Source: Nemophila menziesii
Lineage: Eukaryota; Streptophyta; Magnoliopsida; Boraginales; Hydrophyllaceae
DNA length: 64,000 nucleotides
Reading direction: 5' to 3'
NCBI GenBank assembly: GCA_029959085.1
Contig: JARWIR010000005.1
Coordinates: 34,279,350-34,343,349 of the forward strand
The translations under genes and the position numbers were made by a program. The notes under the pieces are model-generated. The model had not been told where the DNA came from, ran no database searches, and was given only the letters and a program-made list of their open reading frames with translations. This document shows, one piece after another, positions 10,871 to 22,559 of the stretch (position 1 is the first letter of the stretch; every line of letters begins with the position of its first letter).

Positions 10871-13385
10871 GTAGGTGATCCCGTATATGATGTAATTCTC
10901 AGATCCCAAGAAAATTTTCTTGGATGACTATATTTTTCAACTCAGAATTGTTATTTTCTTTTGTGTTATCAACTTAGAAGTTGGGTGGATCTTTAGGAAA
11001 TATTCTGAGATACTCCGATCTATCCCTTTATATCCCCAGTGCTCCAAGCGAACAAGTGTGTGTATTATTCTAATTTGTTTTAAAGGGAGGCTCTTTGCGA
11101 TCCTTCTAGAAACTCTCTAATCTTTACTGTGTTATCCGTACTACCCATCATAACAAATATAACCTTCTCCATTGGAACACTTTTGCTATTATATCATTTT
11201 ACCTCATAATTTCCATTGTGGAATCTCAGTGGGATTAAAATATGATTCCTAGAGATGGCTCCAAATAATAGAGCATGAAAATCATGCCATCATTACCCTT
11301 GGGATTACACTCAGCCCGAGGATATTGACAAAACCAAAATGCAGTAACAGAGATACATATGTGTAGGTTGAAGAGGAGAAGATCTTGGGGTAATGAATTA
11401 GATGACGAGGTGTGTTAATAATTGCGTACGTTACTTTGGATATCAATAATCTTTATCTTAACTCTCCCAAGGATTTGGATGAAGGTCAAGGATATGCCTG
11501 CTTCTCCTAACCTTCCTAATCCCATACACTAAGTCAGGACCACAGGGAGGTGCGCTCCCGATGGAACTCCAAAGCTCAACATTAGAATTATATCTGTTGG
11601 GGCTACTTACCCCGATGAGCTATGGATACTTAAGCTAACTGTAAAATTACCACAACCTTTTTAGAGAAAGAAAGAGATTATTTGTATAGAGTATTTAGAG
11701 TGTGTCGATTTTACTAGAGATAGAGATATTTATAGGTGTCGTGAGGCGCACGAGATGTTTCTTGGGATTAGTTTAACTCGAAGATAGATACACATCATAA
11801 GACTTTTGTGAATCTATTATGTGGTATGCCCATCCCATGATCTTTACGTGCTATACTAATCTCAGGAGGTTGGCCCCAAAAAGGGGTCTGACTGATCTCT
11901 CCTTTCGGTATTTGAATTCTCCCCCTATATAATAATGCTACATCCTCAACTTTGGACCGCTGGGGTTCCTTTGAGTTAGGCTAATTATCAGTGTTAAATT
12001 TTGTCTTATCATAGAGCTATTGAAAACGACATGCCATTTTGCAAGAAACAAGATCCCGTTTTGTGAAAACAAAATTATCAGGAATTGCTATAAGGTCCTT
12101 GAAGGTATAAAGTCTTAACCTTTCTACAACACACATTTTTAATTTTGTAATTAACCTATAAACTAATATTTAAAAATGCAAAAATAATCACAAAAACACA
12201 CAACTAGATTGGCAAGAAGAAATAGAAGGAATTGGTTTAAAATAAGATTATTAAGAAGGAATATTTGAAAAACACAATCTATTAGTAAGAAGAATCAACA
12301 AAGAAGGAGTAATAAGGAAATCACTAACAAATTATAAAAGGATAAAAGAACACGAAATAAATTCCTTACAATTTTTAGGTTGAGCAGCCTCAGAGTGAAC
12401 TCTAAATGAGCTTGATCCTCAATATCTTAATCTACACACTTACTCCTTTTTGGCTAGAAATGATTTGGAGTAACCTGAGCTAGTGGCTACTATTTTCTTT
12501 TCATTTTGATCATAAAAAAGGGATGTCAATATCTTCCAAATCGCATGAACCGATTGATTCTCCTTTACGTTTTCATAAGCTTTGTAATTTAATATAGTTA
12601 ACAAGGAGCAAAGCCTTGTAGTTATTATCAATCATTCTATGAACATTTGGAGTATACACATCATACATTTTTATTGTTCTGCAAGCCTTATCTTTGTAAG
12701 GAACGTATTCCCCTTATTGGACAACCATCTATATTTCATGATCAACGGATTTTAGGAGGTTTCAGTTTTTCTTCTCCAAAAAACAAGTACCATCAAACAT
12801 ATGTGAGATAGGAATATAATGAGCCTCAACAAGATTAGTCATAACATCGTTAACTCTACTAACGGTTAAGCTATTTACGTAGAGTTAGGCTCTAATAGTA
12901 CTTGTTAATCCTATAGGGGGTAGGGTGAATAAGACACTAATATAATATATGCCTAATTAAAAACTAATATCTCCTAAGCTTAGGTTAATAAAAATACAAG
13001 CCAAACTAAGATAGGATTCTAAGGAAGTTCTTAAGAGTTTGGTAATTGCATAAGCTAAGTGCTAGGAGAACTTAAGAGTTAGCTAAGGATATTAGGATCC
13101 TAATACCTGATGTAAGAAAGGTAAAATATGATAAAGCTAAAACTAGGATAAGTATTACCAATGGATTGTCTACCTAAGGAGATAAAGAGAAACTAAGTAA
13201 TTCTCATATAGCTTAAATCCTAAGGTCAAACAATTAACCACCTAAGTGTGATAAGGGTTCTATACAAATTTATATTAAACACTAAGGTTAAAACACAAAC
13301 AAGTTTATATAGATAAGTTAGTAGAATAAAGTAAAACAAGTGTTAAGTAAAAGATAAGGGAAAGAAGATACACAAGCATTTATAG
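10871..13385. other. Decayed repeat DNA without a recognisable gene
   Basis: This may contain the 5' part (protease, gag) of the gypsy element to the left, but I cannot point to a motif. A minus-strand frame at 12440-12631 (63 codons) loosely resembles the gag of copia elements (AIWKILTSLF) and is too weak to call. Near 12900 TGTTAATCCTATAGGGGG begins a stretch that could be an old LTR; no partner was found. Confidence 0.35.
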
Positions 13386-14885
13386 TGATGTCTCCTCATT
13401 TGTGATAATAAAATATACTTCTGAGACATCATTTTAGGCTTATTTATTAGTTTATAGGTTGATTTTATCTTAGTTTAGTGCACTTTCCTATTTTGAGTCT
13501 TGATTTAGGAACATAATATTTTTAGAGCATATTGGGTTTAATTGTTTATTTAGTGTGAAGCTTTAAAGATAATTATGGAGATTAATTAGAGTCCAAGTCA
13601 AAGACAACAACTTATGGAAAGAGATTTACATGGAAATTGGAGATAAAGGAAACAAAGGCTAAAAACATGGAAAAGGAAAAGCTGCCTAAATCTGAATTTC
13701 TGCAGCACACGCCTAAAGAAGTGGTTATTTACCTAGGAGATAGGCCGATTTTGGTAATTTCCTTTCATAGGGACATAGATAATTCTGTTACGATTCTTTT
13801 GGTATATTATGGAGCTCAAACCGACCAATAACGAAGAAGATATGCCCAAAACGGTCCAACAATGTTTATCTTTATTTCCTTACGAATTTGAGTTGGGATT
13901 GGAGTCTATTACTTGGCCTTATCTCCAAGAAACGAATTAGGTCAACCTATACACTATAAATACAACCTCTTAACAGTCTTAAATCATCCTTGGTGAAACC
14001 TTAAGCCAAGAGGAAGCTTACAACACAAGAGAGAAGTCTGGAATGAGCTGTTCATCATTATGTCTTCTTCTACCTTTAGATTTGTAATTTCTTTCTTTTC
14101 TTGCCTGAACTAAATTTCTTTAGCTTGAGTTTTAGCATATATGTATGAACCCTAGTTTTGATTGACATCTATCTAATTTGGGAACTTAATGTTTTAAATT
14201 AAATTATAGTTTTTTATTCTCTGCTTATGTGTTTGGATTTATATTCTGTGTTCTTGTGGACGGCCGCCATTAGAATTACCATCTAGTAATTAGGTCACCA
14301 TTGACAACGGTGTTTAATTACATGTTTAGCACATAACGTCTAGTATTAGGTCTGATCTGACAACCCAACCTAGCTAGATAATCACTATGGTTTAGTTCTT
14401 GTGACTATTTACCAATTACAGGAAAAGTTTGCTTAGGAAGCCTTATTGACACAGGTGAATCCTATTTGAAACTACCGATAGCGAATTGGGACCGATTAGG
14501 GAAATACTACATAATTCACCCTTACATGTTTAGAACGACAAAACTAGTGGAGATTACATGCTAATAACTTGAGCTATATTCTCATATTCCTTCTCCTTCA
14601 TATTTATTTTCTGTCTTTTAATTCTTAGTTTTAATTTAGTTAATTAGAAAACAAACAAAAATCTATTTGTCTTTACTTTTATTTGCGTTTAGTTGTTCTA
14701 GCTTTAACTTATTTGCACTTGGTATATGCATAAGATTCTCCTAACCTTCGTAGTCTCTGCGGAACGAATCTTAATCTTTTAACTAAAACTTGCATACGAT
14801 CTGTATACTTGCAGAACTGTGTAGCTTTAGGGTGTTATTTTGCACGTTAATTATATCTTATTTTATCACACCCTAGGCCCCACCA
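13386..14885 (+). repeat. Athila-type 5' LTR
   Basis: It starts TGATGTCTCC and ends CCCCACCA, 6 bases before the primer-binding site. A TATA box, TATAAATA, is at 13965-13972, the same place and sequence as in the other Athila LTRs of this window. The first 50 bases contain an inverted pair (TGATGTCTCC ... GAGACATCA), shared with the LTR at 56020. Confidence 0.85.
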
Positions 14886-14891
14886 AGTTTT

Positions 14892-14909
14892 TGGCGCCGC
14901 TGCCGGGGA
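14892..14909 (+). promoter_or_regulatory. Primer-binding site, tRNA-Asp type
   Basis: TGGCGCCGCTGCCGGGGA is complementary to the 3' end of plant tRNA-Asp as far as I recall it, with one likely mismatch. It would prime minus-strand DNA synthesis. Athila-group elements characteristically use this tRNA. Confidence 0.85.
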
Positions 14910-15010
14910 CTACATCGTTAGTCCTTGTGCATATATCTTGTGCTTTTAATTTCAGTTAGTTCTATTTTACGCTTTTGTTTTTAGTTTTTGTTTTTCAGAT
15001 TTAGTTACAG

Positions 15011-16053
15011 ATGGAGAACCCAAGGAGACTTGAGCTACCCATCGAGTTCAGAGTGGAGCCACGAGGAATTCGCGCTCCAGAAATCCAAGCCGCAAAATTT
15101 AAACCTGATCCAGGGATGCTAACTCAGTTTGCATCTCATGGATTATTCAGCGGAGTTGCACATCAAGATCTGATCCGATATATTCAGAAATTCATGCAGA
15201 TCTGTGATGCTTATATCGTAAGAGGAGTTACTAGGGAACAAGTATATTACCTAATGTTCCAGTTCTTCTTGACCGGATGTGCAAGCGATTGGTATGATAC
15301 CCAATACCCTCATGTTATTCCAGATTGGGACAAGCTTCAAACAAGATTCCTAGACCGTTTCTATCCGGTTAGTAGACGTTTAAAAGATATGTTGGAGCTT
15401 GAGCAATTTATACAGAAAGATGGAGAGAGTTTGTACGATTTACAGAAAAGAAGGCGAGATGTCCATATCATCAATCCTCGCCGGAATATTATTTAACCTT
15501 GTTTTATGGAGTTAATGACAAATCAAGAGAGAAAGCAGATTCGTTAGGAAACGCAGGTTTTGTGTTAGTAGATCCTGAAGAAGCTGAGTTGGGGATGGAA
15601 AGAATTCTTGAGAACGAGAGAAGTTGGCCAAAGAGGGCAGAAGAAGAAAACAATTCAGAATCTCTGAAGCTTAAAGAATTGGCTAAACAACTCGAAGAAC
15701 TACAAGAACAAGCCCGAACAATTGCTCAGGTGAATACGGTACGCACAATTCCTTCATGTCCTGGATGTAGATCAAGAAATCATGTGTGGGAAGGGTGTAT
15801 GAATAATCCAGCAGTAGCTTCCGTTCAATATCCTCAAGATAACTATTATTCTAATGGTTATACTAATCCTCAAGAGAGCTACACTAATTATCAACAACCT
15901 CCACAGCAAAAGAGTTGGGTCAGAAAGCAAGAGACTTATCATAAACCCCAACCTCAATCCTATAAATCACCACAACCTATTCAGAAAAAGGCACCCATTG
16001 TTGAGAAAGCTTGTCAAGAACCAAAGAAAGATCCACATGGTGATTTGGGATGA
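15011..16053 (+). pseudogene. Athila gag, frameshifted and truncated
   Basis: The first frame (15011-15496) begins MENPRRLELP and holds the retrotransposon gag domain: the FKPDPGMLTQFASHG segment, then FFLTGCASDWYDTQ and LQTRFLDRFYPVSRR. A single frameshift near 15440-15495 moves the frame to 15499-16053, which carries the rest of the capsid, a Lys/Glu-rich coiled region and a CCHC zinc knuckle (CPGCRSRNHVWEGC). The last residues run into LINE sequence. Gag would package element RNA into cytoplasmic particles. With the frameshift and lost pol this copy is inactive. Confidence 0.85.
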
Positions 16054-17350
16054 TAATTGGTCAGGATCCATCACTGATAAGTCTGCTTCTTATAGCGAGG
16101 ATCCCAATTCCCTAAATTTATGTCTGACCTCATTCATAATCCCTCCAAATCTTGGAAAGAACCTTTGGTATAATCCCTTTTTAGGAATGAAGTGGCTTCT
16201 CATGTGCCGAATCTTAACATACCATGGACTACCCAGTCCAATTCTCTTTTCTGGCCTCACAACCAAAGTGGGATCTATTCCTCAAAGTCTGGGTACTCCT
16301 ATGCTCTTAGCTCTTTCATCATCCCCCCTAATAACCCTGACCCGTCACTCTTCCCTGATCATGAAATCTTAAAACTCAATTGGTCATCTGAAGCTCCCCC
16401 AAGATATAAGTTCTTCCTTTGACGTGTACTTTAGAATGCTTTATTCACTGAACAGAACAGATTTATAAGGTGGTGTTCGAGTACTGATCTTTGTAACTTA
16501 TGTCTCAAGGAGGAAGAGGCCATTGAACACCTATTTTGAAGTGTGAGTGGACGAGTAAATTCTGGTGTTATCACCACTCCATATCAGGGTTGACCCTTTC
16601 TTTAATATTGGCATTAACTGATGGACTAGTGTGTTATTAGAAAGAGTTCCCTCTAAAAGCGAAAAGACTAAATTCTTGCTACAAATCACTATTTGCTTTT
16701 GGGTTATATGAATTATGCGTAATAGGGTTATCTTTAAATCTATCCCCATTAACTTTTGATACGTGCCTTATGTCATATTTTTGTGTGCTTAGAATCCCCT
16801 AGTGTGCAACCCCAGTTACAATCTGATGATATTCAGTATCCTTGGTTGTCCACATCACCTAGTTGGTTAACTCCACCACATCAATCATTCAAATTAAATC
16901 TTGATGCTTCCTCTAAACTAGATAAAACTACAACAACCGTTGCTATTTGAGATTAGGAAGGTGAGATCATCTCTGGCTTCGCCATGGATATTCTTGCCTC
17001 CTCCAATTTTGAGGCCGAAGCAAAGGCGTCGAGGAGCTTCCTCCTGTTCGTCATTGAAAAAACCCCTTATTGCACCAGAATTGAGTCTGACGCAGATAAG
17101 TTGTCCTTAAAGCTGTGTATTCTCCAAGCATAATCTGCCCATGGAGCGTTATCCTTGAAAATATCAGAAATATAGCTAAACCACATCAAAATTTGTATAT
17201 GTGGTATTAGAAGGACAACTAACAAAATAGCAGATTAGTTAGCTAAAACTTTTTCTAGTATATTCTTTCTGCCCAATTGGATGAGTAATCCTTTTTTTAA
17301 ATTTAAGACTATTGCTCGTAATAATTTGAATGTTTTTGGTTTTGTCTGAG
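16040..17350 (+). pseudogene. LINE 3' end: zf-RVT and RNase H of ORF2
   Basis: Directly after the Athila gag tail, IWDDNWSGS is the start of the post-RT segment of plant LINE ORF2. SSEAPPRYKFFL and LCLKEEEAIEHL follow at about 16385-16540 and represent the zf-RVT (RT-associated zinc-binding) domain. An RNase H-like domain is near 16870-17110 (FKLNLDASSKLD, then AEAKA and IESDADKLSLKL). Stops and frameshifts are frequent. The 5' half is absent because of the junction at about 16040. The 3' limit, before AT-rich DNA near 17350, is approximate. Confidence 0.75.
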
Positions 17351-17820
17351 GTGGGCTAGTCCAACCAATTTTATTTAATATAATTTCCTTTATGTTTAAG
17401 AAAAACTATATATATTGCGGTTCATTTAATGGATCCTTCACCAACATATTTATATGGGGTGTTGTGTAAAAACGTAAACACATACTTGCTTCTATGGATT
17501 TTTTCATTTGGCTTCTTTTGTTTTTCTTTCATTTTGAATACAAGAGATGTTTTCCACGTATTAACCACATGGTATTTTGTTGGTATTGGATGAGGAATGG
17601 CATAATTCATGACGTTGTTAGGTTTATCTTGTTTTTTTGTTAGTTAGTTTGTCGTTAAAGACAATAAATAAAATAAAAATTCACATTATCACTTTCATTT
17701 TTGATAAAATGTAAAATTAGTATTAAAGTTGAGCTAGAGCTTATGTGTACTATAACTATTTCTATAGAAAATATACACGTCTCTTTATACATATTTTCAC
17801 TTAATCAGAACTAGGTTACA
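17351..17820. other. AT-rich intergenic DNA, no gene seen
   Basis: No frame here has codon structure or motifs that I would defend. The minus-strand frame at 17422-17610 is a short AT-rich chance frame. Confidence 0.5.
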
Positions 17821-17824
17821 TATA

Positions 17825-17905
17825 TTTAGGGAGATGATTCGAACCTTGACCTCCTAGATAAAAGACAAGGTTCTGACCATTGAACTAGAACCAATGGTTA
17901 TTGTA
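17825..17905 (-). mobile_element. tRNA-like SINE head, second family
   Basis: On the minus strand this reads as a tRNA-like unit with an A-box-like TAGTTCAATGG and a consensus B box, GGTTCGAATC, about 40 bases apart, the layout of an internal pol III promoter. It differs from the SINE copies at 5015 and 19180. A functional tRNA is unlikely: I could not fold convincing acceptor and anticodon arms, and nearby sequence continues like a SINE body. No target duplication was found. Confidence 0.45.
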
Positions 17906-17969
17906 GTTATCTCTTATTTCATAAAGTAGTGTACTCCCCTAATCTTATTATTTTGAACAGTGATTACAG

Positions 17970-18890
17970 AAATAAATAAAAAGTCAATTGTTGATTGATG
18001 CCTATTAAAAAACTTATTTAGAAAAAGGTGCCTAGAAAAAAATATTTATTGAAAACAGCCTCATATCAAATTTACTCTTATGATTAACAATTAAAAAATA
18101 AGAAAAAAACTAATAATCACACGCGCACGTCCGTGAATTTTTTTTAAAATCGTCATAACTAATTCCAAAAAAATCAAAAAAAAAAAAATTATATTTGGAT
18201 AAATCAAATTAATATTTACGTCTATGATTTTTTTCGGAATTTTCTGAATTTTTTGATTTTTAAAACATGGAATTTCATGTTTAAAACATGGAATTCCATG
18301 TTTAAAACATGAAAATCCGTGTCTGCGAAAAAAAAATCAAAAAAATTCAAAAAAATCAAAAATTCAAAAGAAATCAAAAAAATTCAAAAAAAAATTCATA
18401 GACGTAAATATTAATTTGCTTTATTCAAAACTACAATTTTTTTAATTTTCTGATTTTTTTGAATTAGTTATGACGATTTTAAAAAAAAAATCACGGACGC
18501 GCGCGTTCGATGGAATTAGTAGTAGTAGGTGGTGGTGGTGGTGGTTGTGGTGGTGGAGGTGGTGATGGTTGTGGTGGATGTAGTGGTGGTTACATACGTG
18601 GTGGTTGTGGTGGTGGTTGTGGTGGTGATGGTGGTGGTGGTGGTGGTGGTGGTGGTGGTGGTGGAGAAAGAAGTACCCTATTATTTGTTTAATATTTAAA
18701 AATTAATATTGTATTAAAATAAAATAATATATTTAATAATAAGGGTAGTAAAGGTATAGAAAATATAAAGGGGATGTTTTCTATAAATATTTATTTTATT
18801 AGGTATTTTTTTATAAAATATTTTATTAAAGGCATAAAAGAACAATTAGGTAGTTTATTGGGGATGTTATCAACAATAACCCCATAAATA
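17970..18890. mobile_element. Foldback / long-TIR MITE with nested inverted repeats
   Basis: Two layers of inverted repeat are visible. The inner layer pairs 18120-18290 with 18300-18507 (CGCACGTCCGTG ... CACGGACGCGCG, plus an AAATCGTCATAACTAATTC block), around a palindromic centre of CATGTTTAAAACATG units and GGAATTCC. The outer layer pairs about 17984-18085 with 18725-18850 (TCAATTGTTGATTGATGCCT against AGGCATAAAAGAACAATTAG). Long nested arms without coding sequence fit a foldback or Mutator-like MITE. No 9-bp duplication could be fixed, so the ends and superfamily are uncertain. Confidence 0.65.
18520..18664 (+). repeat. (GGT)n / (GGTTGT) microsatellite tract
   Basis: About 145 bases of imperfect GGT triplets, with GTT, GAT and AGT interruptions, ending in an uninterrupted GGT stretch. 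It sits inside the right half of the foldback element, with no counterpart in the left arm, so it expanded after the inverted repeat formed. A glycine-rich reading frame over it is an artefact of the triplet. Confidence 0.9.
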
Positions 18891-19169
18891 AAATTATATT
18901 TCATTCGTTTAGTATATATATTAAAGACCCTAAATTCCTATAAAAAAAAATATACAAATAAAAAATATTTCTTAAACGATATGAATTCATTAAATAAAGA
19001 ACGGCTATGATTCATTCAAATTAATTGTAATTAAATATTTTTGACTAATTAAAAAAACCTAATCATTCCCCTACGGATCTAAAAATCCTATACTTGATTC
19101 ACACAAACTTATTCCTCTAAACTTTTTACTCTATTACAGATAAACCTTTTTTTTCATGTTCCATAAATG

Positions 19170-19311
19170 ATAAACTTTGTTTTTTTTAATACATATGAGA
19201 GCCATATTAGATTCAGAATCTTTTTTACTCTAATAAAAAACGATCCCAAGACCTCTAGGTCTCTGCAGAGTAGTCTAACCAATAGACCAACTATCGATCT
19301 TATAAACTTTG
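19170..19311 (-). mobile_element. tRNA-derived SINE with 10-bp target duplication
   Basis: ATAAACTTTG at 19170-19179 and 19302-19311 flanks a 122-bp minus-strand body. The head (TTGGTCTATTGGTTAGACTAC) and the tail (GGCTCTCATATGTATT plus A tract) match the SINE at 5015-5135 along the whole length. The two together define a family unit of about 120 bp. Confidence 0.85.
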
Positions 19312-19319
19312 ACATTTGA

Positions 19320-20055
19320 ATCGTGAGCCATGAACCATGCAGTTTGAATCTTAAGCTTTTAACTTAAAATATTTTATGTATTACAAACATAAATGACAAA
19401 TATGTACACAAAATTAAAAAACATAAACTGTAATTAACTTTTGTTTTAAGCTTGATCTTGACCTTAACCAAAAACATAAACTTAAATTTAACCTTGATCC
19501 TTAAACCTTAAATCTTAAAAATTAACCTTAATCTTAACACTAAATCGTAAACTTCATCTTAAACTTTGAGCTTAAAACTTAACCTTAACCTTAAACTTAA
19601 CTTTCATCATAACCTTAACCTTAACTTTAACCTTACCCCTAACCTTGACTTGATATTCAACATTAAACCTTAAATCTTATTAAACCATAACCTTAAACCT
19701 TAAACGTTAAATCCTAAACCTTATTCTTAACCTATAATCTTATCCCTTATCCTTAACCTCAGTCTTATCCTTAACCTTAATCTTAACATTAACTCTAACC
19801 TTAACCTTAACCTTAGCCTTAACCTTAGCCTTAACCTTATCCTTAACCTTAACCTTAACCTTAACCTTAGCCTTAGCCTTAGCCTCCTTAACCTTAACAT
19901 TAAACTTAACCTTAGTCTTAACCTAAACCTTCACAATAACCTTATCCTTAAAATTAACCTTAAACTTAACCATAACCTTAACGTTAACCCTTAACCTTAA
20001 ATCCTTAATTATTCACTTTAACTTTATCCTTGACCTTAACCTTGACCTTAACCTT
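19320..20055. repeat. Degenerate AACCTT hexamer array
   Basis: Imperfect tandem copies of AACCTT fill this stretch, most regular at about 19790-19870 and loosest at the left end (CTTAAAC, CTTGACC, CTTATCC variants). It resembles telomeric DNA but lacks the CCCTAAA unit of most plant telomeres. It ends exactly where a copia LTR starts. Confidence 0.85.
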
Positions 20056-21960
20056 TGTTGGAAAAATAACAATATCACTGGTTTTAAAATAGAGAAATGG
20101 AGTTCCAAAAGAAAAACATTTCAATTAAAGTAACACTACACTATTACAATAAATTGAAAATAATGAAACTTACATGGAAAAATATGAGAAAAGAACTATT
20201 ACACGAAATGTAAAATGACGTTAGAAAGATATTCTGGTTGTGTCGGTTATCTCTAACATAAGTTCTACTATATAGAAATATTATATCTTAATATTTGAGA
20301 GAGAAGTAGAATAGTCTTTTCTGATTCTTAGTTTTGTTCTACATGCTATTCTATAAACTCTCTAGAATAGTTTTTTTTCCTTTCTAGAAGTGTTTTTTTC
20401 TATTCTCTCTATAATATTTTTTCCATTCTCTCAAGAATACTTTTTTTTTCCTTTTCTCTTGAAATGAAAGTGACAAAGTCACTATTTATAAAAGAAAAAG
20501 CAAGACAAGAAAACCGTCACATTAATGTTCGTCAATGCTCATTAAAGTCGTCCTTTTTTTTTCTTTATCAAGTTTTTGTAACTCCCATAACAACTAATAT
20601 ATAAATAACCATTAATCCTTCATGAAAAATAAGGAATTATTTGAAATTAAATAATTCCAATGGGTTTTTCCCAAATTATATTATGTGGCTAATTGTACAC
20701 ACAAAATCTTTTCTACTTCTCCTAAGAGCATGAATGAATTAATAAAATAAATTGTCTATTATTTATTGCTTCCAACATTCCCCCACTCAGGGTCTTTGGG
20801 AGATAAGGTGAATAGGTTTCCATAAATACCAACATTTGGGTGAATTGTACTTAAGCGACAATATCTTTCGATTTGAATTGACACGTAGTGAAGTGAGGCA
20901 ACCACCAGAAACATATCAAGTGAACGTACTATTGAACTTGATAGTTTTCGATCGAGACCCTCACAACACATACTCTACCCGGCTGATAGTTATAGATTCC
21001 TCAAACATCACCCTTTCCTTACACATATGTGATCTCTAAGAGCGTCTAGCCTCATTAGCCGATCCTTCTCTGATTTCAAGATCATTAAGAGCAATAAAGC
21101 TCAGCCTTATTATGTGTCTCGCAAATTCATCAAGTCCTTTCTCTTTAGGACCACCCTTACGGGCTATGAATTTATGGTGAGTCTAAAAACTCATCCCTTA
21201 GGAACATCAAGGACGTCTCCTTGAAGTCATATTATGATAAATATACAACAACCTCAACAGTGACTTCATCAAGTCCGTCCCAATAGGACCATCACGCATG
21301 GCTATGAATTCATTAAGTTTTAATTTTCTCATATATGCAAAATTTACACTATATAGACAGGAAGTCAGTGCATCATATATAATTATTAGTCATAGGTTCC
21401 CCATTAATAGGTTCTAGTCCTATCACTCAACATTTCTAGGAGTATTCTCCCAGTTAAGTATTTTAGTAAATAAATCAACCATTTATTTAATCATCTATAA
21501 GGGACCCGATTTGCATAGCAAAAAATCCTTCAATAATTACATGAGTCATTTTAAAACGCGTATCTAGATCAATACTTCTCATCTCATATTTCTTATCTTT
21601 TATTTTATTGTCTTTTATTTTCTGTAGTTTAGTTATTTATCTCTCAATTATTCACCTTTATTTTCTGTCTTTTAATTAATTACTTTCTACTCGTTATTTC
21701 TGCTCATTCGTATAACACACTAATTCCCTGGGAACGAATTCAACTTATCATTAAAACTTGCATACGTCCTGTAATACTTGCAATACCGTGTTTGTCTAGG
21801 GTGAAAGTGCATTGTTTTCTGGCTTATATTTATCTTATTTTTATCACACCCTAGGCAACACCAATATAAGATAAACTAGAAGTAGCCTTGTTCAGATTCT
21901 TCTCTAATAATTTTCAGCAATTTTTACTTTATTCAAATGTATATATATAACATTCCATCA
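20056..21960 (+). repeat. Ty1/copia 5' LTR, itself interrupted
   Basis: It starts TGTTGG right after the hexamer array. It ends ACATTCCATCA three bases before a copia primer-binding site. Inside, 21560-21863 is a fragment of an Athila-type LTR, which accounts for part of the 1905-bp length. No complete 3' LTR of this element lies in the window. Confidence 0.6.
21560..21863 (+). repeat. 3' fragment of an Athila-type LTR inside the copia LTR
   Basis: From about 21560 the sequence matches the last 300 bases of the Athila LTRs at 14885 and (inverted) 28805: a CTTTTATT/TTCTGTCTTTTAATT stretch, then AAAACTTGCATACG, then TTATCACACCCTAGGCAACACCA. The 3' end at 21863 is the exact LTR end; the left end is a truncation. 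No PBS follows it. Confidence 0.75.
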
Positions 21961-21963
21961 AAG

Positions 21964-22500
21964 TGGTATTAGAGCCAAGTTGTTTAAAACATTTGGGTGT
22001 CAAATAAATTTGCAAAGAAAATTTTGACAATGGAAAATCAAGCATTAGGAAGTTTAGAACCTTCATTTTCTCTCTTTAATGGAAGGATTTATTATTTTTT
22101 GTATGTGAATATGAGAACATTATTCATCTCATAAGTCATCTCATATGACTTATGAGAGTACATCGAATAAGGGTAAGACGAACTAAAATATATCTTAAAC
22201 TTATCAAATTAAAAAAGAGACAATTGAAAGAATATATAAAGAAGGATGCAAAGACAAGGAGTTATTGAAGTTATCTTTCCAATAATTATCATGCTACAAC
22301 AACAAATGAGGCATGGGGAATTCTTGAAAAACAATATAGAGGTAATGACAAGACAAAAGCTGTGAAACTCCAATCTTTACGAAGAGATTTCAAAAATCTT
22401 AAAATAAAAAATGACGCGAGCTTAAAAGACTACTCATCAAATTTGTTGATATTGTAAATCAAATTAAATCTCTTGGCGAAGAGATAAGTTATCTAATAAT
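21964..22500 (+). pseudogene. Copia primer-binding site and gag remnant
   Basis: TGGTATTAGAGCC at 21964-21976 is the initiator-Met tRNA primer site of copia elements with one change from TGGTATCAGAGC. A gag-like frame starts at 22031 (MENQALGSLEP), with stops, and continues into AWGILEKQYRGNDKTKAVKLQSL, typical of the UBN2-type copia gag. It is lost at about 22500, where LINE-like sequence begins. Protease, integrase and RT are absent. Confidence 0.75.
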
Positions 22501-22559
22501 CGTAGAGAAAGTGGATTTCCACTATCAGGAAGAATCTTCTTCTTCCCTACAACAGATTG

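Larger units (their letters stand above)
13386..16040 (+). mobile_element. Truncated Athila-like Ty3/gypsy element (5' LTR, PBS, gag)
   Basis: A 1500-bp LTR, a tRNA-Asp primer-binding site and a broken gag follow in canonical plus-strand order. At about 16040 the gag tail runs without warning into LINE ORF2 sequence, so protease, RT, RNase H, integrase and the 3' LTR are lost. The last five bases before the LTR (TATAG) would be one half of the target duplication; the other half is gone. Confidence 0.85.

Noticed and set aside
17825..17905. Functional tRNA gene
   Set aside because: A and B boxes are present but I could not fold acceptor and anticodon arms with the right lengths. A SINE head is the better explanation.
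18510..18692. Glycine-rich protein frame
   Set aside because: It is the translation of a GGT microsatellite inside a foldback element. It has no signal peptide and no conserved flanks.
19320..20055. A true telomere
   Set aside because: The unit is AACCTT with many variants, not CCCTAAA. It is interstitial and flanked by a SINE and a copia LTR.
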